Assembly: GCA_009859145.1 (NCBI GenBank)
Contig: VRVR01000050.1
Coordinates: 62,001-126,000, forward strand
Reading direction: 5' to 3'
DNA from: Andalucia godoyi
Taxonomy: Eukaryota; Discoba; Jakobea; Jakobida; Andaluciidae
DNA: 64,000 nucleotides
Below, piece by piece: positions 39,901 through 50,122 of this stretch (position 1 is its first letter; the number at the start of each line of letters is the position of its first letter). A model generated the notes under the pieces. The model was not told the DNA's origin and searched no databases. It saw only the letters and a program-made list of their open reading frames with translations. Made by a program: the position numbers and the translations under genes.

Positions 39901-40167
39901 GGAAGAAAGTCAATCTCAGGGTCGATGGACTGCGGCCGCGAAAAGTACTTGTGAAGCGACACATTCACGGATTTCAGCGTGTCAAAGATTCCTCGAACCA
40001 CAGTCAGCTGCAAAACACAACGTATAAGCACCCGCAATCAAATGCACGTAGTCAACGCGAAAACCCGCAAAAAAAAAAAAAAAAAGAGGAATGGACAAAC
40101 TGGGAATTTCAACACATACTTCATCTTTCCACTGCTCAGCACCGCCTTGCTGAGAACCAGAAGCCAT
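36956..40167 (-). CDS. Unknown armadillo/HEAT-like protein, three exons
   Basis: Exons 40167-40120 (MASGSQQGGAEQWKDE), 40007-39847 and 39728-36956 give 993 aa. The introns 40119-40008 and 39846-39729 start GTATGT and end GCAG and TTAG. Splicing gives KDE|LTVVRGIFDTLKSV and KRLIEV|DVSQDRMETF in frame. Residues about 60-560 are helical repeats of ARM type (LTCLDCIFSICCLTESARKD, VSLTVRLAATEALRALVSVH, and so on), with a Pro/Glu acidic insert. The second half is Ser/Ala-rich and disordered (poly-Ala and RRNGRKSASPLRAKSP), with a charged helix near 840 (IDDALKKVKKAALFAKR). No enzyme motif was seen. It is likely a scaffold; the partner is unknown. Confidence 0.65.
39729..39846 (-). other. Second intron of ARM-like gene
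   Basis: GTATGT donor at 39846; GGTTAG acceptor ending at 39729; phase 2 (GT|A). It contains an ATT/GTT-rich 3' half. Confidence 0.7.
40008..40119 (-). other. First intron of ARM-like gene
   Basis: GTATGT donor at 40119; TTTTGCAG acceptor ending at 40008; phase 0. It carries an A-run on the plus strand. Confidence 0.75.
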
Positions 40168-40509
40168 GCTCGGATAACACACAGGAAAGCCCACAAAGCC
40201 ACAAACACACAAACACACAGAAAAACTCACACAAGCCGAAATAAACCTATATGAAGAAAAAAATTCGTCAGGACTCTGGAATTACGAAATCGTAAAGAAC
40301 GAGAGAGAGTTGAATGGAGAAAGAAAAAACGATGCTCTCAAGCCGGAAGTTCCGGGGATCCAATGGCAGGCCGTTGCCACTTATTGCGATATGTAGAGCG
40401 CACGTAAACAAAACCACTGCCACACGCGCCATGCGCATGCGTCTGTCATCTTAGCAACTCCGTCACACGATGCCCGATTCGTTTCGCCCCATTTTGATCA
40501 TGAAAGCCT

Positions 40510-40517
40510 TATATAAA
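40510..40517 (+). promoter_or_regulatory. TATA-like box before the IS607/Fanzor remnant
   Basis: TATATAAA lies 76 bases upstream of the ATG that opens the HTH remnant. It may have been the element's promoter. This is inference. Confidence 0.35.
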
Positions 40518-40585
40518 CACGCCGCCGCGCTGCGTTCTCGCACAGCGACGCTCATGTCTTATTTTTATTGTCCATGCAACGCACC

Positions 40586-41210
40586 ATGTACGTCACGTCC
40601 GCAACGCTGCGCAAGACCTGTGACAATCTCCACCGCCACCTTCCGGCGATGGGCCGCCACCGGGACGATCCGCAGCATCCACGCCGGCTCCCATCGCATG
40701 CACTGCCTCGCAGACGTCGAACACGCCATCACCACCTGCTTCGTTGCCCGCCACAACGGACAGCGCAGCGCCGAAAGCAGACGCAAAAGAGCCCGCGGCG
40801 AGAGCAGTGAAAGTGAAGATGCACCCGTCGACGAGCCAGAGATCAGTTCTGCGAAGGTGGCTTGACGCGCATTTCCTCTGCATCCCACAGTCGCTTGTCA
40901 AGCGCATGATTGCGCTGGATCCCGGCGTGTGCACTTTTGCAACTGGATATGGCCCTTTGGGGTCGCATGATCGAGGTCGGCGCAAAGGATGTTTCGTGCA
41001 TTTATCGGCTGTGTCTATCTACCGACAAACTGTCTTCGAAGATCGCCACGGTATTTTGTTGCCCATCGTGCAAATGCACGATCGACCGCGATTGGAAACG
41101 GCGCGCGCAACATCTACATCTATCTAAAGAACGTCTCTCATGCCGAGGGGCGTGTTGGGGCCTACCTCCTTCCCAATCATGCTATGCATGTTGTTGGGTT
41201 GCAGCATTGA
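40586..41210 (+). pseudogene. Decayed IS607-like element: MerR-type HTH plus Fanzor/TnpB-like nuclease remnant
   Basis: Four pieces in three frames line up in the order expected for an IS607 family element. (1) MYVTSATLRKTC (frame from 40586), then, after a shift near 40620, STATFRRWAATGTIRSIHAGSH and CLADVEHAI: the MerR-type DNA-binding head of an IS607 serine recombinase. (2) From about 40804 VKMHPSTSQRSVLRRWLDA, like the TnpB/Fanzor opening. (3) IALDPGVCTFATGY, the RuvC-I block with its Asp at 40918-40920, then after a shift IEVGAKDVSCIYRLC. (4) CCPSCKC-TIDRD (zinc ribbon Cys 41057-41077; RuvC-III D-R-D 41084-41092), then after another shift NGARNI (41097-41114). The recombinase catalytic domain and much of the nuclease are missing, so it cannot be active. 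The match is by motif only; no search was run. Confidence 0.6.
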
Positions 41211-41404
41211 TTATGGGTGATCAGCGACGATTGTCCGTGGGTTAGTGTACAATGTAGACGACAAACGACCGGTTTTTGGAGTATCATTTTTATTTTAATT
41301 ACGACCGGGAAAACTTGGGAAAGGGATGGGGAAAAAATGAGTGGGTTCATCTGCTGTAGATGACAGAAGAAACGATTCGGAAGCTTGCGAAGTTGTCTCG
41401 TTTC

Positions 41405-41455
41405 TTCTTTTTCTTTTTTCTTCTTCTTCTTCTTCTTCTTCTTCTTCTTCTTGTT
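41405..41455 (+). repeat. (CTT)n tract before the TM protein gene
   Basis: A TTC/CTT triplet run of about 45 bases. It is in frame with the following gene but is more likely leader or intron than coding. Confidence 0.6.
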
Positions 41456-41497
41456 TTGCAACTGAGGGTGGAGCAGGAGAGCAAGGGCAAGAACAAG

Positions 41498-42190
41498 ATG
41501 CGTCGTGGAGGATCGAGCATAGTGGAGCATTTGCTGGAGTGGCTGGAACGGGACTATCGGCAGAATTATCTTGTTTTACGACTGTGTTTCGACATTGTGA
41601 TTTTCACACTGACGTTTGTGCTGGCGGCAACGACGACTGCACGAGTTTCTCGCAAGTTATGCTCGCCTTATTTTTCAGAGTCGGAGTGCAACGGGTGGGT
41701 CTCGCAGCACGTGACTTCCACAGTGCCGTACTTCATCTTGGCAGTCGCAGCGGACCTTGCGCTGTGCTGGTGGCTTCGATCAGGACTTCTCAAGCAAGTC
41801 AAAGGAGCATACAAGAGAGTTCGCATTCTGCTTATGGGTCATGCATATCTTTTCCTTATTCTGTGGATTATGGTGTCTGCAATGCGGTTGCCGGTTGTCT
41901 GGATGCTGGTCTTTATCTCCATTGCGCTCGACGTCTTGCTGATTAAGAGATTTTGGAACGAACAGAGCACCGGGGATTTGCAGTTTGGCCAAATGATGGT
42001 CAGCGCAGCTGCTGGGAACCGAGCAACTCCCTTTGGTACGTACCAGCAGGTTCCACAGGCCGAGATGGTCCAACTCATCCCGGTTGACGAACATGGAAGA
42101 CAGGTGCAGGGCGGAAGGCCGGTATGGGTCCCTGCAAATGACATGGCCAGACAACCTCCTCTTCAGTTCGCCGACTCGGAACAGCCCTGA
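41498..42190 (+). CDS. Four-TM membrane protein, unknown family
   Basis: The protein is 230 aa from ATG 41498 (MRRGGSSIVEHLLEWLERDY). An upstream in-frame ATG at 41360 would add a Phe/Leu stretch made by a CTT repeat and is less likely. Four hydrophobic segments occur at about residues 28-46 (LRLCFDIVIFTLTFVLAA), 75-95 (VPYFILAVAADLALCWWL), 108-130 and 132-146 (LVFISIALDVLLI). A loop with two Cys (KLCSPYFSESEC) lies between the first two segments and could form a disulphide. The last 75 residues are soluble, Gln/Pro rich. The layout resembles a tetraspan protein, but I cannot name the family. Confidence 0.65.
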   Translation: MRRGGSSIVEHLLEWLERDYRQNYLVLRLCFDIVIFTLTFVLAATTTARVSRKLCSPYFSESECNGWVSQHVTSTVPYFILAVAADLALCWWLRSGLLKQVKGAYKRVRILLMGHAYLFLILWIMVSAMRLPVVWMLVFISIALDVLLIKRFWNEQSTGDLQFGQMMVSAAAGNRATPFGTYQQVPQAEMVQLIPVDEHGRQVQGGRPVWVPANDMARQPPLQFADSEQP

Positions 42191-42358
42191 TTGCACTCGG
42201 GTTGCGGTGTCTTCATCTTCTTCAAAAACTATTCGCCATCAAGTAATTTAAAAAAACCCCCCAAAAAAACCGTGGACCTTTGTTGAATGTTCGCGTGTAT
42301 GCATGTCTGTTCGCTGCATCTCAGGTGTCGCTTTTCGTGTATTTACATATGCCACTCG

Positions 42359-43186
42359 CTAGGTGAAGAGAGATGGGTCAAAAGAACTTCCAAAGAGAAA
42401 ACTCCAGGATTTCGGCGCCTTCCATTTGCCCGACTTTGGCACAGGAATGACTCCGACAGCGGCAAGGCTCTGGGCAAACTCGATTGCGTGGAACGTGTTG
42501 TTTCCTTCTGCGCAGAACATCAGCAACACATCAAACTGCTGAGGGGTCCACTTGCAAGCATCTGTGCTGTCTGCATTCGAAGCCTTTCTAAACTCGTTCA
42601 GCAAAGGAGACGACTCGAGAATCGTATCTGTATTGTCGCCCAGTTCAAGAGGCGCAATCTGGTGTCTGTTTTCCAGCGAAACTCGATGTGCAAACCTGCT
42701 TTCGACTTGCGAAAACCAGGATTTTCCGTCCTTAGCAAACGAGATATAACGAAACGGCGACGAAATCATGAGCTGATCGTCGTTTCTCCAAGCTGAATTC
42801 ACTCCAGAGAGAAGCAATACATCCGAAATCCCAAGCTTGGAGGCACACGCATTCAGAAATGAGCCTACAAACGAGGACTCTCTCTTTGGTATTGCTGGCG
42901 CACGCAGCTGCAAGATGACCACGTCTGGCAAGTCTGCTCCCGCAAAGAATTCAGCAGTCGACAAGATTCTTTCTATGCCGTCATCCTGAGCATCCTCGGC
43001 GTATCCTGCAACCGGAATCAGGTCTTCCGAGTGAAGAACAGCAACGCAGCGAAGCGAGAATGAAGAAATGACAAAATCAAGCGCTAGCTGATCCACATTC
43101 GCACAACCGACAGCAGGAATCAATAGTTTTTTTCCTTCAAACCTGAAATTAGGATCCAGAATTTCAACGTCTAGCTCTTGACTCAT
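42359..43186 (-). CDS. PSMG2: Proteasome assembly chaperone 2 (PSMG2/PAC2)
   Basis: PSMG2 pairs with PSMG1 and guides alpha-ring assembly of the 20S proteasome. It is 275 aa from ATG 43186 (MSQELDVEILDPNFRFEGKK), close to human length (264). Matching blocks are KKLLIPAVGCANVDQLALDF (human LLMPAVSVGNVGQLAMDL), VVILQLRAPAIPKRESSF, VLLLSGVNSAWRNDDQLMIS with PFRYISF, FDVLLMFCAEGNN and the ending WKAPKSWSFLFG. All are in order and spacing. It is a single exon, soluble. 42191-42358 to its left is a short 3' gap. Confidence 0.9.
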   Translation of the reverse strand: MSQELDVEILDPNFRFEGKKLLIPAVGCANVDQLALDFVISSFSLRCVAVLHSEDLIPVAGYAEDAQDDGIERILSTAEFFAGADLPDVVILQLRAPAIPKRESSFVGSFLNACASKLGISDVLLLSGVNSAWRNDDQLMISSPFRYISFAKDGKSWFSQVESRFAHRVSLENRHQIAPLELGDNTDTILESSPLLNEFRKASNADSTDACKWTPQQFDVLLMFCAEGNNTFHAIEFAQSLAAVGVIPVPKSGKWKAPKSWSFLFGSSFDPSLFT

Positions 43187-44335
43187 CCCCCACTTTTCAC
43201 ACACACCAAAGATAAATTAAAACAAACTAAGATCCAATTACCTTTTTTTTTTAATTAACTTTTTTAATCAAAAAACAGAAAGAAAACCCAACAAATAACC
43301 AAATTTCAAAATCGAGTTTTGGTACTAAAAAGCCTAGCGAGAAAGTTCAAGTGTCTATGCTCGGATTACCCCCGACTGCCCCGAATTGCCGGCAGATAGG
43401 ATACTGTAATTGGGTTTTCATATCCACGTATCGCTTTTCTCTTCTGATCTATCACATAACATTGTACACTGAGCATACATCGCCACCGCCGACGATGCAT
43501 AATCCAAGATGCTGCAGTACCGGGAACGGGGAGGTTGAAGAGAACCCAGCACGCGGCGTAGACATGTGAAGAAGGTCTTGTCTTCAACGAACGGACGGGG
43601 TGAATCATGCCATCACCACAGCCCGTATGTCTTGGACGTGTGTTCTTCCGTGTCGATCGCGACCTGACCTGACCTGACGCGGCCTGGCAGTCCCTGAACT
43701 CTTGTGCGCTGTGCAACAATTGCTGTGGGATCCGCCGCTTGCCCTTCAAAACCATCCCAGACACCTGCTTCTTGGTGGGTCGATTAGATTCTTGCGTACA
43801 ACACGACTGGTTTCGCTATCTCGATCTCGACGGGTGGGGGGCTTTCCCAACGACCTTTTCGATGCGCCTCGATGTTGAATATGCGGTGCGATGTGGTGCG
43901 GCCGCTTCTGATCTCCCTGAAGCGACCCACTGCCCCACCGTCGCAGGAAGGCGTCACACACATCGGGATTCCATGTGGTGCAAAACAAAAAACCAAAAGA
44001 AATAGAAATAGAGCAATGCGTCGCATGAAAAATAAACTACAACAAACTACCACAAAAACATTGCTGGTGTTTGGGTGCTTTGCAAACGATGAGCATCCGG
44101 AAACACAATCAGTTCTCTTTGCCATTCTGTGGACATTGACGGATTACGATGCTCATTTTCGTCTAAGCAGCATTTTCGTTCCTCCGATTTGCCAATTGAT
44201 TTTGTTTTAATAATTCACTCTCTGCCAAACTGTACAATCGCGAAAGACACGCAGAAGAGCGGTTTCAAAGTCAGGAGACTTTGACTTATTTATCTGATAA
44301 GTGGCAAAGGGTAAAGAGACGGGAGGGACGGAAGA
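43187..44335. other. Intergenic, 1.15 kb, with a diverged repeat copy
   Basis: It lies between PSMG2 and a large plus-strand gene. No complete gene was recognised. Minus-strand frames at 43764-43366, 43988-43746 and 44125-43784 are unconvincing. It contains a (CCTGA)n word (43665-43680) next to the repeat at 43683-43731, and an AT-rich left end. Confidence 0.45.
43683..43731 (-). repeat. Short segment related to 7083-7131 (copy 2)
   Basis: It is about three quarters identical to the copy 36.6 kb away. The minus-strand reading gives PQQLLHSAQEFRDCQ, with a shared EFRxCQ end. It may be an old fragment of a dispersed element or a conserved exon. Confidence 0.4.
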
Positions 44336-44741
44336 ATGAGCCATGCAAAGTTTGTGAAGCAGCTTATCAAGTCTGTGGTCAAGGACAACACAGAGAGTCC
44401 CAGTCCGTCGGATGAAGCGGTCCGGATGCTTGAAAAGTACCTCGCGGGCGACCAGACGGTTGACTTGGTCTACTCAGAGCTGCTGGAGAGACTGGCTACA
44501 GATCCAGGCTCGAGACTCTTTGCGAGTTCCATTGAGCTTCTCAAGTCTAAAGTCGCAAAATTCACACCCTCCAAGCAAATATGCGAGAAGCTCGTCGAAT
44601 TCTCAAACTCGGTCATCAAAAATCAGGCTCTGGGACACTTGAAACAAACCGCAATGTATATCCTGGCAGTCGCATCGAAGAAGGCGCACCCAGGTCCAGT
44701 GTCGGTACCTGTCTCATCATCATCCTCCTCCTCCTCCTCAT

Positions 44742-44773
<32 letters not shown>

Positions 44774-47761
44774 GCAGGCACAACAGGCGCCGTAACTTCT
44801 CACTCGGTTTCTCCTCCTTCTGCTTTGTCTTCACCGTTGCATTCGCTCGCTCCGATCATCACTCCAGGATCGAACCTCCCTTCCTTGTCTACCCTGTTGC
44901 TGTCCAATATGGCAGCTGGAAATCGAAGCGCGTCGCCATCTTCGCCTTTGACCATGTCATCCGACAGCAGCATTTCTTCGGATTCAAGTAATTCAGAGTC
45001 TCGTTCTCACTCACCGAGTATACTGTCCGTTTCTTCCACCTGCTCTTCTTCTTCGTCGGGGGGTCCACATTCGTTTTCCTCCTTGTCGTCTTCGTCGATG
45101 GATTATTCGGACTACTCGTTTGCACCAGTTGTTGCTGCATCGTCTTTCGCGTCGTTTTCGCTTCCGCATGCAAGTGCGAGTACATCGCCGAACAACAGTG
45201 CTTCAACGAGCAGCAGTGGTGGTGCAAGCAACAATGGATCTCCGAGGCATGGCAGACAGAAGCTGAAAAGACTGACAAGCAGTATTTGTGTGCAACGTTT
45301 GCTCACTGCAGAATCTCTGGGATTGTTCTGGAGAGTTTCGCGAGGACAAAATAACAACGGAACTGAGATGGCAGCACTGGCTTCAGGCTCATTGTTGGAC
45401 ATGCCGTTGTTTGGTGGATATCACAAGTTTCAAAGACCAAAGACGCCAAAGGACGTTTCGGCGATCACTCCACAAACGGTGCAGCAAACGTGCGACATCA
45501 TGGTGCAGTCACCTCCTGCAAATGCAAAGGCGGCTGCATCCGGGTTTAACCCTCTGTTGCCTGTCTCGAAGAACTCGATTCTTGAGTCCTTGGTCCGTCC
45601 TCGTCCCTTTGCTGGAAATCTTCTTTCGCGCGACTCGCTGGCTGCAATCCAAAAGTGGGAACCAAGAAAACTGAAGCTCGTCTTTGATTCGATCTTGGAT
45701 CCCGGTATTTCGGACGAAACCCTGCAAAGGACTCTCGCTATTATTGTTTCTCTGTTGGCTGATATTTATTTGAATTGCAATGCTTCCGCGTGGATCGATG
45801 TTTTGCATTTCCTGTATGAATTTGTCAGTCCATCGATGTTCTCCAGCGATCGGACCGTGAATAAGGAGCTTTCTCTTGTTCGACGACGGGCTTTTGACGT
45901 TCTTCTGAACATCAGCGTTGAATGTCGGCAGCAGCTGATGCTTGAGAATCCGAAGCCGCAGGTTGCGGAGTTGTCAGACGCCATCCAGCAGGACTTGTTC
46001 TTGGTTCTCAACTGCATTTTGCAGCGACTTGTCGAGCGGGAGGAGACATCATCTTCGGTGTGGACGTTTGGCACCCGCTGCATGTTGTACTTTTTGCGGA
46101 CCCCGGATGTTGAAGACAATAATTCACCGGTGAGTGGGACAACGTGGAATCTGGAGAGGCTTTCGTGCATTGATGTTCGGGTGATTGCAAGCTCTCTGGA
46201 ATATTGTGTAGATGTCTATGAGGATTCCCAGGTTGAGCGCATTCTTACGAGAATGCTTGTGCACTTGCTGTATGAAGGAGAGATGAAAGTTTTGAACCGA
46301 AATCGGTGTGCTTCAATTGGAGGCATTCGATTCCTTATCAGCAGATATCTGAATGCCCAATCGCAGGAAGTCGTAGAAAACTTGTTTACCGCCATCGTTG
46401 ACATGCTGACCGACGGCAATCGCCAGTCGGTGATGTTGCTGCGCGTTCTGTGCATGCTAAATGCACACTATGTTTTCAGGCTGCTGTTTTGCTCGTTTCC
46501 GAATCAGTTTGCAGAACAATTTGTGCAATATGTATTCGTACAAAAGTCGTCAAGTGGTCGATCCTCTCCGGCCCCCTCGTCTCCTGTGATAGTGCAGCAA
46601 CATCCAGGGAGTCAGAATCAGTTTGCAAAGGACGGCATGGATAAGAAGGCTGCTGTTCGCTTTCTGTATGAAGCAGAAAGAGTCGCTAGTCACCTGTCGA
46701 TCTCTCCTTCTGCACAGCCCTTATTTGCTGTGCTGAGCATGCTTCGAGACGTGGAATGTGTGTCGCAGTCGGAGGTGTTCCTTGCCAAAGTCCAAATATG
46801 CAATGCAATGCAGTCGGGCGCGTCTGCTCAAAAGATTGGCTTGCATTCGCAGGCTGCAGGCGGGAGTGGAGCAGGAGGCAACAACGTGCAAGGATTTGTG
46901 GAGTCTGATCCCTACAAGACTGTTGCGAACATGCTATGTTCGTCGCCGAACGTTTCTTCTCGTTTGATTTTTCTGCAGATTGTCGAGCGCTTTCTGATTT
47001 GCAAGCGGATGACGATTCCTGCAACGGACGTCTCCGACGCACTGTTCCTGCCGCAGATCTTGTCCGCTTCTCTCCTGACTCTGCTCTCGCGGCACAATGA
47101 GACCAACTTGATTGTTCTAAAGTATGCCTTTGACATGTTGCTTCGATGTTTTGCGTATCCCCCGGTTAATTCGCCCTCGTCGCTGTCTCTCCTGTCATCC
47201 TCTACTGCGGAAATCGACATGCGAGCCTTGGCAAACGTGGATTCTTTTACTCTTCGCGATGACATGGTTGCGCTTGTTCTTGATGGCCGTTTCCGTCTGT
47301 CAGACGTTTTTGTTCGCGAAACCGACATTGAAGTGTTTTACTTGCTTTATCAGAGAATGCGTGCGGCGTTTGAGACTGACACAACGGTTCACAGTGATGC
47401 TACCGGCGACTGCAAACACGTGTTGTGGAACCACGTTCGACTATGTTTTGCTTTGCTTATGGATAAGAGTTCGTCGGATCTTTCTGCTGCGTCAAAATTG
47501 TTCCAGCAGTCCGCAACTGGCGTTAAGAACTCGCACTTTGGCGTTCCCTGGATCGAGGAAATCGTCATGTACGACCACGACCCACTGTTGGTGCTGTATG
47601 CTTCGCGGTTTCTGATGGAGCTCTACAAAAAGAGTGCCCCCGATGTCTACAAGACGCAGTTTGCAAAGGTCTTGTCGATGGCCCAAATGCAAAACGATGT
47701 CCGAGTTCTCAACAACCCGTATCTAATGATGCGCACGATGCTCCAAGGAATGAAGGACTGA
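44336..47761 (+). CDS. Unknown 1141-aa helical-repeat protein
   Basis: It starts at ATG 44336 (MSHAKFVKQLIKSVVKDN). Residues 1-120 are helical and VHS/ENTH-like in feel (LIKSVVKDNTESPSPSDEAVR, LLKSKVAKFTPSKQICEKL), then a long Ser/Ala/Pro linker (about 125-300). Residues from 350 on are dense helices of HEAT/ARM character (LRRRAFDVLLNISVECRQQ, VEENLF-type turns, RLIFLQIVERFLICKRM). A Gly/Ala-Ser patch near 850 and the end NNPYLMMRTMLQGMKD close it. No enzyme motif, signal or TM segment was seen. I do not recognise the family. A membrane-traffic scaffold is one possibility but is inference. Confidence 0.6.
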
Positions 47762-47934
47762 TCCAATCCAACAGCGTACAATTTTTGATTACAACTATCC
47801 AATTATTATTATTATTATTTCGCTATTTTGAAATTCTTGACACGACAAGAGCACCATCATCCGTTTTGTAAAGCAATTCACGGTTCCTTTTTCTCCTTCT
47901 CCTTTTGCCAAAGCTTGTTTTTGCTTGTTATTGA

Positions 47935-47995
47935 CTGATTGGTTGATTGGTTGATTGGTTGACTGGTTGATTGGTTGACTGGTTGTTGGATTGAT
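47935..47995 (+). repeat. Tandem TTGATTGG/TTGACTGG repeat
   Basis: About seven 8-base units of TTGATTGG with some TTGACTGG, in the convergent gap between the 1141-aa gene and the longin-like gene. Confidence 0.8.
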
Positions 47996-48015
47996 TTTTT
48001 TCAATCGCTGTTAGG

Positions 48016-48774
48016 TCAGCTCTCCCAGTCAAATGATTCAAACGGCTTTCTGAGATCTCCGGGAGCCGCAGCCCCGTCGGCAATCGCTCGAAAGACGCGG
48101 GATTTTTCCTTGACCTGTTCTGAAAACTGGTCCGAGAACCGCTTCGCAAGCACTCGAGTTCTTTCTGCGACGCTCTGATGCTCAAAACTCAGCGCACTTG
48201 ATTCTTGGAAAAAAATGGCACAACAGACAAGATCGACTCTGGAAGCCGTCACGAAGATCGAGTCGAGCACAGCATTTGACGACGCGCCCTTTCGTTCTGC
48301 CTTCTTCTTGGCTCGCAACGCCTGTGCAGAAGGATTGCCAAGCGGAGCAGCAGGTCCTTCCGACACTTGGATATTAGAATTCGATCCAGTTCCAAGTCCA
48401 TCCGAGGAAGAAAGCGAAGTTGAAGGACTCAGGCCGCCGCGGCTACTCCCGCTATTTCCGTTGATTCCATTGTTGCTCGTCGAGCCGTTGTTTCCAGTAG
48501 TGTTGATAGTCGCGGCACTGGCGGCAGCTGTCGTGGCATTGGTGGCATTGGCGGCGGACATAGAAGATGTCTGGTTCGGCGCCGTCTGTTGCAGTGCTTC
48601 CAATTGAACCGCAAGGACATACCCGTCGTCCACGTCCGACGCAAACTGATGGTAGATCTTCACAAGCTGGCCAAGCGAATCGCCCGGCGTGCTCGATTTC
48701 CACCCAAAATCCTTTTCAAAAAGACAGATTGCATTTGCATTTTCATAAATTACTATCCTTTTCAGCATGTTCAT
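48016..48774 (-). CDS. Probable longin-like protein with Ser/Asn-rich insert
   Basis: The protein is 252 aa from ATG 48774 (MNMLKRIVIYENANAICLFE). The opening two beta strands with a turn (RIVIYENANAICLFEKDFGW), then helix SLGQLVKIYHQFASD, look like the start of a longin or adaptin-sigma fold. A Thr/Ser/Asn/Gly-rich insert follows (about residues 70-150), and the fold seems to resume with LDSIFVTASRVDLVCCAIFFQE and a long charged helix RTRVLAKRFSDQFSEQVKEK. An AP-complex small subunit or a related trafficking protein is possible, but I cannot assign one. It is divergent from dTMP kinase. Confidence 0.5.
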   Translation of the reverse strand: MNMLKRIVIYENANAICLFEKDFGWKSSTPGDSLGQLVKIYHQFASDVDDGYVLAVQLEALQQTAPNQTSSMSAANATNATTAAASAATINTTGNNGSTSNNGINGNSGSSRGGLSPSTSLSSSDGLGTGSNSNIQVSEGPAAPLGNPSAQALRAKKKAERKGASSNAVLDSIFVTASRVDLVCCAIFFQESSALSFEHQSVAERTRVLAKRFSDQFSEQVKEKSRVFRAIADGAAAPGDLRKPFESFDWES

Positions 48775-49058
48775 AACCCTCCAAAGAAGAAAACAATAAC
48801 AACAATAACAACAATAACCAGAAAACTTGCAAAAAACAAAAAACAAAAAAACCAAGGCTTCTGATGATATCCGCATGGTGAACACACATCCGAGAAGAGA
48901 CTCTCCAAAATGCCTACCCTCAATTGAGGCGACACTCATGTCTGAACAGGCGAGTCTCAACTGCTGCGAGTTTTCCTTGGCGCCGATTTCTTTTTTGGTG
49001 CAAAGAGCAAGCTTGAAAGGGTGCGTGAGAGTGCGCCAAAGTGGCAGTATCGGCGGTG

Positions 49059-49769
49059 ATGAGTAGCATTGGTGCGGGTCGCGGGCTGTTTGTTGTGCTT
49101 GAGGGAGTTGATCGATGTGGAAAGTCGACGCAAGCGCGGTTGCTGACAAGCAAACTGGCGGAGCTGTTTGGGTCTTCACGTGTGCTGAGCATGAATTTCC
49201 CGAATCGGTCTGCGGCGACGTCCACGACGGGTCCAATGATCCATGCATACTTGTCCTCTGCACAGTGTGAGCTTGAAGACCATGTGATCCATCTGTTGTT
49301 TTCTGCAAATCGCTGGGAACAGGCAGGTGCGATACGGAAACTGCTGGACCAAGGCTCGCACATCGTGTGTGATCGGTATGCATATTCTGGGGTCTGTTTT
49401 TCGGCTGCAAAGGGAATGGATAAGGACTGGTGTATGGCCCCGGATCGAGGACTTCCGAGACCAGACGCGGTCATCTTCCTCAGTCTCAGACCCTCGGATG
49501 CTGGACACCGCGCAGGGTTCGGTGGCGAACGGTATGAAAAGGTTGAGTTTCTCGAACGGGTAGACCGCATGTTCCAATCGTGGTGCGAGGAACATCAAAT
49601 TGAGCAGGGTAGCGGGAGAAGCAGTAGAGGCGATGCTCCGTGGTTCAAGATACCCGCGGATCAGCCGATCGAAATGGTCCATAGTGCCATCTGGCAAATC
49701 GTCGAACAGCTGCTGAAGAAGAGTGAGCGCCGAGAGCTCATGCCCGTCGCCAAACTCTGGATGGACTAG
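49059..49769 (+). CDS. TMPK: Thymidylate (dTMP) kinase
   Basis: It phosphorylates dTMP to dTDP with ATP, on the path to dTTP. It is 236 aa from ATG 49059. The P-loop is FVVLEGVDRCGKSTQ (residues 13-24), with the eukaryotic DRxGK form of the motif. The dTMP-binding stretch FPNRSAATSTTGPMIHAYL, then LLFSANRWEQ, then the DRY block CDRYAYSGVCFSAAKGM follow. The lid segment is FGGERYEKVEFLERV (human FGHERYENGAFQERA). A C-terminal Arg/Lys-rich tail is slightly longer than usual. It is a single exon; promoter region 48775-49058 is shared with the longin-like gene. Confidence 0.96.
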   Translation: MSSIGAGRGLFVVLEGVDRCGKSTQARLLTSKLAELFGSSRVLSMNFPNRSAATSTTGPMIHAYLSSAQCELEDHVIHLLFSANRWEQAGAIRKLLDQGSHIVCDRYAYSGVCFSAAKGMDKDWCMAPDRGLPRPDAVIFLSLRPSDAGHRAGFGGERYEKVEFLERVDRMFQSWCEEHQIEQGSGRSSRGDAPWFKIPADQPIEMVHSAIWQIVEQLLKKSERRELMPVAKLWMD

Positions 49770-50122
49770 CTTTCATCCTGCTGCCGTTTCGTGTCTTCGT
49801 TCTCTCATCTTCCTCTTCCTGCCGCTCCAAACCAGCAGGAGCACCCCTTCACATATGCTTCACAATCATTGTCATAATCATAATCATAATCATAATGAAA
49901 AGATCATCATCATCATCATGACGTTATTCTCCAATTAGTACCCATACGGACCGTACAACCGGCAGAGCTTGTTTCCTTTGGATATCTCATATCTGCCGGA
50001 CTCTTTGTTGAAATGTCAAAATTCCTAAAGACACTGAAACACTTGGTTATTGTTATTGTTATTATTATATTGTTTCTTCGGAAATCGACTGCACAAAGAT
50101 AGATAGAGAGAGACTGTAAAGA
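49770..50122. other. Intergenic with CATAAT and CAT microsatellites
   Basis: It holds an (ATAATC)n run at about 49869-49896, then (CAT)n at 49905-49919, and TTATTG repeats near 50045-50070. It probably contains the dTMP kinase 3' end and the PRP17 promoter. Confidence 0.5.

Noticed and set aside
41360-41497. Poly-Phe/Leu amino terminus for the four-TM protein
   Set aside because: It is made by a CTT triplet repeat; the ATG at 41498 gives a more normal start, though the upstream ATG cannot be fully excluded.
47935-47995. Possible CRISPR-like regular repeat
   Set aside because: The units are 8 bases with no spacers; it is a plain minisatellite.
48775-49410. Long amino-terminal extension of the longin-like protein
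   Set aside because: It runs antisense through dTMP kinase and lacks an ATG-led conserved sequence. The ATG at 48774 is the natural start.
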